A stretch of 64,000 nt of DNA, taken from assembly GCF_031432425.1 (NCBI RefSeq), contig NZ_JAVKPH010000002.1:1-64000 (forward strand), in the 5' to 3' direction. This DNA is from Ruixingdingia sedimenti. Lineage in GTDB: Bacteria > Pseudomonadota > Alphaproteobacteria > Rhodobacterales > Rhodobacteraceae. The first letter of the stretch is position 1. Each line of letters begins with the position of its first letter. A program made the position numbers and the translations under genes. Below the pieces are notes generated by a model, which saw only the letters and a list, made by a program, of their open reading frames with translations, had not been told where the DNA came from and did no database searches. Shown here in pieces: positions 59,218 through 64,000 of the stretch.

Positions 59218-59873
59218 GTCTTGCCCAGCCGGTAGCCCATGCCGCGCTCGGTCTCGATCACCTCGCTCCCGAGCTTCTTGCGAAGCCGGCTGACATGGAC
59301 CTCGATCGTGTTGCTCTCCACCTCTGCGTCGAAGGCATAGAGCTTCTCCTCCAGCTGCGCCTTGGACAGGAGCTGCCCCGGCCGCGCGAGAAAGGCCTCG
59401 AAGAGCGCCCATTCCCGCGCCGTAAGGGGGACTGGCTTGCCGTCGCGGTGCACGCTGCGCGCGGCGAGGTCGATTTCCAGCGGCCCGTGGGTCACAATGG
59501 GGTTCGGGTTGCCGCTGTAGCGCCGGGCGACAGACCCGATCCGCGCAGACAACTCCGCAAGATCGAAGGGTTTCACGAGATAGTCGTCGGCGCCCGCGTT
59601 CAGGCCCTCGATGCGGTCGGACACCTGGTCGAGCGCGGTCAGGATGATGACCGGCGTCACGTCTCCGCGCGCGCGCAGGCTCTTCAGGAAGCCGATGCCG
59701 CGCCCGTCCGGCAGCATCAGGTCGAGCAGGATCAGGTCGTAGGACGTGGATCTCGTCGCATCTCCGGCCGCATCGAGGCGCATCACCCAATCCACCGACT
59801 GGCCATCAGCCGCGATCTGGTCGCGCACAGCGGCCCCCAGAACCGTGTCGTCCTCGATCAGCAGGATCCGCAT
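59214..59873 (-). CDS. OmpR-family response regulator
   Basis: A 219-residue regulator. Receiver with MRILLIEDDTVLG (acidic pair 8-9), phospho-Asp near 52 (LILLDLMLPDGRG) and Lys near 102; the winged-helix domain has VPLTAREWALFEAFLARPGQ and IEVHVSRLRKKL. QseB/BasR-like. The start at MRILL (59873) fits the receiver fold; upstream in-frame Met codons at 59945 and 59906 are less likely. It probably binds the 18-bp motif shared by the two PepSY promoters. Confidence 0.9.
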   Translation of the reverse strand: MRILLIEDDTVLGAAVRDQIAADGQSVDWVMRLDAAGDATRSTSYDLILLDLMLPDGRGIGFLKSLRARGDVTPVIILTALDQVSDRIEGLNAGADDYLVKPFDLAELSARIGSVARRYSGNPNPIVTHGPLEIDLAARSVHRDGKPVPLTAREWALFEAFLARPGQLLSKAQLEEKLYAFDAEVESNTIEVHVSRLRKKLGSEVIETERGMGYRLGKT

Positions 59874-59917
59874 CCTCGTCCCCGTCCTCTTCCGATGACC
59901 CTCCATGATCCGCCTGG

Positions 59918-59935
59918 CTGACAGGAAGCTGAAGC
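59918..59935. promoter_or_regulatory. Shared motif copy 1 upstream of PepSY gene
   Basis: CTGACAGGAAGCTGAAGC lies in the 144-bp divergent region between the response regulator and the first PepSY gene. A second copy with 16 of 18 identities precedes the other PepSY gene at 61092. Probable response-regulator operator. Confidence 0.6.
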
Positions 59936-60017
59936 TGCCGGGCACGTCCCTTCAGGATGCCGTCAGCTTCGCCGCGCATGAATCGCGTCAAGATGGCCGC
60001 ATCGAGGAGTTTGGCCC

Positions 60018-60335
60018 ATGAAGAAGACATTGACAATTCTTGGCTTTCTCGCGGTCTTCCCGGCCGGAGTCGCGCTGGCGGACGACGACTGCTTCGCGCC
60101 GATGGCTGACTGGCAGCCGCGCGAAGCCGTCGCCCGGTTGGCCGAGGAGAACGGCTGGACGGTGCGCCGGATCAAGATCGACGACGGCTGCTACGAGATC
60201 GACGGCCGCGACGCCGAAGGGCGCCGGATCGAAGTGACCGTCCATCCGGCGACGCTCCAGGTGATCGAGTTCGAATACGAGGACGACGACGACGATAGCC
60301 CCCACCGGGATCGCGAAGGAGGCGACGGTGACTGA
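60018..60335 (+). CDS. Periplasmic PepSY domain protein
   Basis: A 105-residue protein with a signal peptide (MKKTLTILGFLAVFPAGVAL, cleavage about residue 21) and one PepSY domain: WQPREAVARLAEENGWTVRR, then IKIDDGCYEIDGRDAEGRRI and PATLQVIEFEYED. It has a paired Cys (26 and 58). PepSY proteins of this size commonly accompany cytochrome b561 and are regulated by a neighbouring two-component system. The acidic tail DDDD is notable. Its end overlaps the cytochrome start. Confidence 0.85.
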   Translation: MKKTLTILGFLAVFPAGVALADDDCFAPMADWQPREAVARLAEENGWTVRRIKIDDGCYEIDGRDAEGRRIEVTVHPATLQVIEFEYEDDDDDSPHRDREGGDGD

Positions 60336-60999
60336 CGCAATCTCACACCAGGGGCCAGAGATGAACACGGGGCCGAACAGCAAGGTCCGCGTCTGGGACC
60401 CGCTGCTCCGGGTGTTCCATTGGGGACTGGTCGCGTCCTTCGCGACCGCATGGCTGACCGCGGACGAGCTGCAGCCCGTGCACGAGTTCGCAGGCTACAC
60501 CGTCGCAGGACTGGTGGCCTTCCGGCTGGTCTGGGGCCTCGTCGGCAGTCGCTACGCGCGGTTCGCGCAGTTCCTGAAGGGACCCGGCGAGACCCTCGCC
60601 TATCTCGGGGACATGACCCGCGGGCGCGAGCGGCGTTACCTCGGCCACAATCCGGCGGGCGCGGCCATGGTCGTGGCGCTGCTGGTCACACTGTCGGGGA
60701 CGGCCTTCACCGGCTGGCTCATGGAGGACGAGGCCCGACTGGCGATGCTTCCGTCCATGCCCGCAATCGTGGCGCCCGCTTGGGCAGACGACGACGGCGA
60801 CGAGCGGGAATACGGCGCGCGGGGCGAGGTCGAGGGACCGCTGAAGGAGGTCCACGAGACCCTCGCCAACCTGATGCTGCTGCTTGCCGCGCTGCATGTG
60901 GGCGGCGTCGTGCTGGCCTCCTTCCGGCATCACGAGAACCTAGCGCGCGCCATGGTGACGGGCGACAAGCGCGGCCCTGGTCCCGGCGACATCGCCTGA
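60328..60999 (+). CDS. Cytochrome b561 family membrane protein
   Basis: A 223-residue di-haem b-type cytochrome with four membrane helices. Haem-ligand histidines appear in RVFHWGLVASFATAW, QPVHEFAGYTV, EVHETLANLMLLLAALH and LHVGGVVLASFRHH. A Glu/Asp-rich loop (WADDDGDEREYGARGE) faces the periplasm. It probably moves electrons across the membrane to a periplasmic acceptor. The GTG start at 60328 has GGAGG 5 nt upstream; an ATG at 60361 is possible. Overlaps the PepSY stop. Confidence 0.88.
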   Translation: MTDAISHQGPEMNTGPNSKVRVWDPLLRVFHWGLVASFATAWLTADELQPVHEFAGYTVAGLVAFRLVWGLVGSRYARFAQFLKGPGETLAYLGDMTRGRERRYLGHNPAGAAMVVALLVTLSGTAFTGWLMEDEARLAMLPSMPAIVAPAWADDDGDEREYGARGEVEGPLKEVHETLANLMLLLAALHVGGVVLASFRHHENLARAMVTGDKRGPGPGDIA

Positions 61000-61041
61000 C
61001 GGCACCCATACCCAAGGCCGACCGTCCCTTCGGCACCGCCT

Positions 61042-61071
61042 GGCCTCGCCCTCACAGGCGGGGCCTTTTTT
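61042..61071 (+). terminator. Rho-independent terminator after cytochrome b561
   Basis: Stem GGCCTCGCC / GGCGGGGCC (one G-U pair) with a 6-nt loop, followed by six T. It ends the PepSY-cytochrome transcript and separates it from the next PepSY promoter. Confidence 0.85.
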
Positions 61072-61091
61072 CGTCCGAAGCCGCTCTCTTC

Positions 61092-61109
61092 CTGACGGCA
61101 AGCTGAAGC
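61092..61109. promoter_or_regulatory. Shared motif copy 2 upstream of second PepSY gene
   Basis: CTGACGGCAAGCTGAAGC, differing from the copy at 59918 in two positions, lies 78 bp before the second PepSY start. A further related half (CGTCAGGAAGC) follows at about 61123. Probable binding site of the adjacent OmpR-type regulator. Confidence 0.6.
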
Positions 61110-61186
61110 GGGAATCGCGGACGCGTCAGGAAGCCCTCAGGTCGCGTCTCCAGATTGTCCTCAGCAGATGACAAGGAGACCCTGTC

Positions 61187-61561
61187 ATGAAAAAGACCCT
61201 GACCGCCTTCGCCCTGATCGCCCTGTTGCCCGCGGGCGCCGCACTGGCCGACGACGATGAGTGCCATGCGCCCCGTGACCAATGGCAGCTGCGCGAGGCC
61301 GCGATGCAGCTGGCCGAGCAGAACGGCTGGACCGTGCGCGACTTCGAGATCGACGACGGCTGCTACGAGATCGAGGGCCGAGACCAGGATGACCGGGAGA
61401 TCGAGGTGAAGCTCGATCCAGCGACGCTGCAGATTGTCGAGATGCAGTACGAGGACGACGAGCGCCGCGGCGCTCGCAATCCCGCGCCCGCCGGCACGGT
61501 CGCCCCTCCGCAGAACGGCCTCTTCGGCAACGGTGCGCCGCCGCAGGTTCAGGTGAACTGA
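61187..61561 (+). CDS. Periplasmic PepSY domain protein, second copy
   Basis: A 124-residue paralogue of the protein at 60018: signal peptide MKKTLTAFALIALLPAGAAL, then the PepSY domain WQLREAAMQLAEQNGWTVRD, FEIDDGCYEIEGRDQDDREI and PATLQIVEMQYEDDE. The two Cys are conserved. The extra C-terminal 25 residues (PAPAGTVAPPQN) are Pro-rich. AAGGAG is 10 nt upstream of the ATG. It heads the transcript with DUF2271 and the flavoprotein. Confidence 0.85.
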   Translation: MKKTLTAFALIALLPAGAALADDDECHAPRDQWQLREAAMQLAEQNGWTVRDFEIDDGCYEIEGRDQDDREIEVKLDPATLQIVEMQYEDDERRGARNPAPAGTVAPPQNGLFGNGAPPQVQVN

Positions 61562-61599
61562 ACCGCTCCGAAGTTCCTCTCCGAACAAGGATCCATACG

Positions 61600-62070
61600 A
61601 TGAAATCGCTTCTCGCCACGCTCGCGCTGACCACGGCGCTGACGCTCCCCGGCCTCGCCATGGCGCGTCCGGTGACGCTCACCACGATCCTCAACAATTA
61701 CGGCGGCGACGGGGCCTATCTCGCGCTCTACGTCACCGACACCTCGGGCGCCTATGTCGGCAGTCTCTGGATGGCTGGCGGCAAGTCCAAGTACTACGAG
61801 CACCTCAGCGACTGGTACCGCGCCACCGGCGGCGACACCGCGCAGGTGAACGGCATCACCGGCGCCAGCGTCGGCGCGGGCCGCACGCTCGAGATCACGC
61901 TCGACCTGGCCGACGCGCTCTTCGACGCGGGCTACACGCTCCACATCGACGCGGCCGTCGAGGACATGCGCGACAGCCCGAACGAGGTGGCCGTCCCGCT
62001 CACGACCGACGGCGCCGGCACGCCGGTGCAGGGCCGCCGCTACATCGCCAGCTTCGCCTACGACATGTGA
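61600..62070 (+). CDS. DUF2271 periplasmic protein
   Basis: A 156-residue protein with signal peptide MKSLLATLALTTALTLPGLA and a DUF2271 domain (NNYGGDGAYLALYVTDTSGA, YVGSLWMAGGKSKYYEHLSD, RTLEITLDL). Members usually accompany PepSY membrane flavoproteins or ApbE genes in periplasmic flavin or iron redox clusters. It lies 12 bp before the flavoprotein gene, so the two should work together; the activity is not established. Confidence 0.85.
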   Translation: MKSLLATLALTTALTLPGLAMARPVTLTTILNNYGGDGAYLALYVTDTSGAYVGSLWMAGGKSKYYEHLSDWYRATGGDTAQVNGITGASVGAGRTLEITLDLADALFDAGYTLHIDAAVEDMRDSPNEVAVPLTTDGAGTPVQGRRYIASFAYDM

Positions 62071-62081
62071 GGAGCGGGGCC

Positions 62082-64000
62082 ATGATCCGTGCACTCCATC
62101 GCTGGCCGGGTCTTCTGGCCCTTGCGCTCGTCACCATCCTGAGTCTGAGCGGCGCGGCGCTGTCGGTCTTCCCAGCGGCCGAACGGCTTGCCGCACCGCA
62201 GGCGGAAGCCGGACTGACCGTCGCCGCCCTCGCGGACCGCATCCAGACGGTCTATCCGGGCGTCGAGCAGATCCGCCGATCACCCTCGGGCCGGATCACC
62301 GCCTACTGGTTCGACCAGGGCGCGCCGGGCGCTGCCGTGATTGACCCGGTGACCGGTGAGGGCGTGGCCTCGGCCGACCCGAACCAGGCCGAACGCTGGC
62401 TCACCAACCTGCACCGGTCGCTGTTCCTCGGGGACGGCGGGCGCATAGCCATGGCTGCAGGGGCTGCCGCGATGCTGATCCTCTCGCTCTCCGGTGCGGC
62501 GCTGGTCGCGCGGCGGACGGGCGGCTGGCGGCACTGGTTCGCGCGCCTGCGCGGTCCGCTCGCGGGCAGGCTGCACGTCGAGATCGCCCGGATCGCCGTC
62601 GTCGGCTTCGTTCTGTCTTCCACGACCGCCCTCTGGATGACGGCGTCGACCTTCGATCTCCTGCCGGATGGCAGCGCCATCCCGGCCATGCCGACCGAGG
62701 TCAGTGGAGCGACGGGGTTTGCGCCGGACCGAATGGCCACGCTGCAGCAGACGCCCGTCGCCGAGTTGCGCGAACTGAGCTTTCCCTATCCCGGCGACGC
62801 GACGGACGTGTTCACGCTCAAGACCGACCGGGGCACCGGCTATCTCGACCAGGGCGACGGAGACCTCCTGGCCTGGGCCGACCTCACGGGATGGGAGCGC
62901 GTCTCGGAGACCATCTACATGCTGCACACCGGACAGGGCGCGGCGACGCTCGGCCTGGTGCTCGGCCTCATGGCGCTCGGCGTGCCCGCGATGGGCGCGA
63001 CCGGCGTGCTGATCTGGCTCGCCGGGCGGCGCGGTCGGCCGCGCATCCGAGGCAATCAGCCCGCGGGACGTGCCGAGACGATCCTGCTCGTCGGCAGCGA
63101 GGGCGGCAGCACCTGGGGATTTGCGGCCACGCTCCACACCGCACTGACGCAAGCCGGGCAGAAGGTACACACAGCACCGATGTCGGCCTTCGCGCCAGAA
63201 CGCTACGCTACGGCCCAGCGGATCATCCTGCTCGCCGCAACCTATGGCGACGGCGCGGCGCCCGCCTCGGCGAAGGGCTTTCTCGAGCGGCTAAACGCTT
63301 CCGACAGGGCGCCGGACATTTCTCTGGCGGTGCTCGGCTTCGGCGACCGCAGCTTTCCGGCCTATTGCGCCTTCGCAAGGGACGTCGCGGCAGCGGCGCA
63401 GGCGAAGGGTTGGCCCGAGCTTCTGCCGCTCGACACAATCGACCGGCAATCGCCGCAGGATTTCGCGCGCTGGGGCCGGGCGCTCGGAGACGTGCTCGGC
63501 ATTGCGCTCGAACTGACGCACCAGCCGGTCCAGCCGCAAACGACCACGCTGACCCTCGTCTCGCGGCGCGACTACGGCGCTGAGGTGCAGGCCCCGACGG
63601 CGATCCTCCGCTTCGCGTTTCCCCGCGTCTCGCTCGGGCAACGGCTGCTCGGGGGCGGGTTCGCACGGTTCCAGGCGGGTGACCTGATCGGCATTCTGCC
63701 CGAAGGCGGGACCGTCCCGCGGCTCTATTCGCTCGCCTCTGGGCGCCGCGACGGCTTCATCGAGATCGTGGTCAAGAAGCATCCCGGCGGCCTCTGCTCG
63801 GGTCAGCTCACAGCGCTGGAACCTGGCGACACGGTGAGCGCCTTCTTGCGCCCCAACCCCGGTTTCCGTCCGGGGCGGAGCCGGGCGCCCCTGATCCTGA
63901 TCGGCGCAGGGACCGGCATCGGGCCGCTAGCGGGCTTTGTGCGCGGCAATACGCGCCGCAGGCCGATCCACCTGTTCTTCGGCATGCGCCATCCCGACAG
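62082..64000 (+). CDS. PepSY membrane flavoprotein reductase (PepSY-flavodoxin-FNR fusion), 3' end cut by window
   Basis: About 640 visible residues. The N-terminal part is PepSY-associated with several membrane helices (MIRALHRWPGLLALALVTIL, later AAMLILSLSGAALVARR and LGLVLGLMALGVPAMGATGV). A flavodoxin domain follows (ILLVGSEGGSTWGFAATLHT, LLAATYGDGAAPASAKGF), then an FAD/NADPH reductase (GDLIGILPEGGTVPRLYSLA, LILIGAGTGIGPLAGFVR). It resembles ferric or flavin reductases that pass NADPH electrons outward. The window ends within the nucleotide-binding domain. GGAG lies 8 nt before the ATG. Confidence 0.85.
   Translation, partial: MIRALHRWPGLLALALVTILSLSGAALSVFPAAERLAAPQAEAGLTVAALADRIQTVYPGVEQIRRSPSGRITAYWFDQGAPGAAVIDPVTGEGVASADPNQAERWLTNLHRSLFLGDGGRIAMAAGAAAMLILSLSGAALVARRTGGWRHWFARLRGPLAGRLHVEIARIAVVGFVLSSTTALWMTASTFDLLPDGSAIPAMPTEVSGATGFAPDRMATLQQTPVAELRELSFPYPGDATDVFTLKTDRGTGYLDQGDGDLLAWADLTGWERVSETIYMLHTGQGAATLGLVLGLMALGVPAMGATGVLIWLAGRRGRPRIRGNQPAGRAETILLVGSEGGSTWGFAATLHTALTQAGQKVHTAPMSAFAPERYATAQRIILLAATYGDGAAPASAKGFLERLNASDRAPDISLAVLGFGDRSFPAYCAFARDVAAAAQAKGWPELLPLDTIDRQSPQDFARWGRALGDVLGIALELTHQPVQPQTTTLTLVSRRDYGAEVQAPTAILRFAFPRVSLGQRLLGGGFARFQAGDLIGILPEGGTVPRLYSLASGRRDGFIEIVVKKHPGGLCSGQLTALEPGDTVSAFLRPNPGFRPGRSRAPLILIGAGTGIGPLAGFVRGNTRRRPIHLFFGMRHPD

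Overview
The window is a GC-rich alphaproteobacterial chromosome segment, most likely from the Rhodobacterales (Paracoccus/Rhodobacter-like). The signs are the rhodobacterial prophage gene set with many ATGA-type gene overlaps, the UbiH, TrmO, Trm112 and LON-domain housekeeping genes, and an FNR-type box in front of a respiratory regulator. No tRNA or rRNA gene was recognised.

Layout. (1) 1-24995: most of a tailed prophage. It runs from replication and DNA-modification genes (RepA-like ATPase, RuvC-like nuclease, two DNA methyltransferases) through small early genes on the minus strand to terminase, portal, a protease/capsid fusion, tail genes with a classic -1 frameshift chaperone, tape measure and lysis genes. 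It carries a HigBA-type toxin-antitoxin pair, an HNH endonuclease and an IS110-family element. It ends abruptly inside the DUF2163 tail gene, which is joined through a 12-bp shared sequence to the 5' end of a chromosomal aminotransferase gene; the baseplate and host-specificity genes that should follow are absent. (2) 25000-31720: trmO, an amidase, a UbiH-type hydroxylase, then a response regulator with degenerate NtrC-type ATPase motifs and a histidine kinase with a c-type haem motif in its sensor domain. A textbook class II FNR promoter drives the last two. (3) 32027-39075: a probable operon for a DmsAB-like molybdenum enzyme with a TorD chaperone, a membrane-anchored hexahaem cytochrome in place of DmsC, and three small exported or anchored proteins. 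One of these is almost entirely Met-x-Gly triplets (57 of them) and a second has eight more. This is the most unusual system in the window. The operon and the two-component system point to a periplasmic respiratory or redox-repair pathway linked to methionine-rich proteins.

(4) 39425-42041: Trm112-like and LON-domain genes, then a thioredoxin/TPR gene broken by a nonsense codon and by an IS5-family element with a CTAG target duplication. (5) 42489-57840: a genomic island. It holds a type I restriction-modification operon (half-size specificity gene, hsdM, hsdS, DUF3800, hsdR, YgjP-like peptidase), a serine-recombinase integration module, an HTH replication-type gene, a second truncated capsid gene closely related to the one at 12-13 kb, and a scrap-yard of truncated IS, ATPase, P-type ATPase and SDR fragments. 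(6) 57859-64000: an OmpR-type two-component system divergent from PepSY proteins, cytochrome b561, DUF2271 and a PepSY-flavodoxin-reductase fusion that runs off the window. A near-identical 18-bp motif precedes both PepSY genes.

All calls come from reading the sequence and translations by eye; no database search was run.
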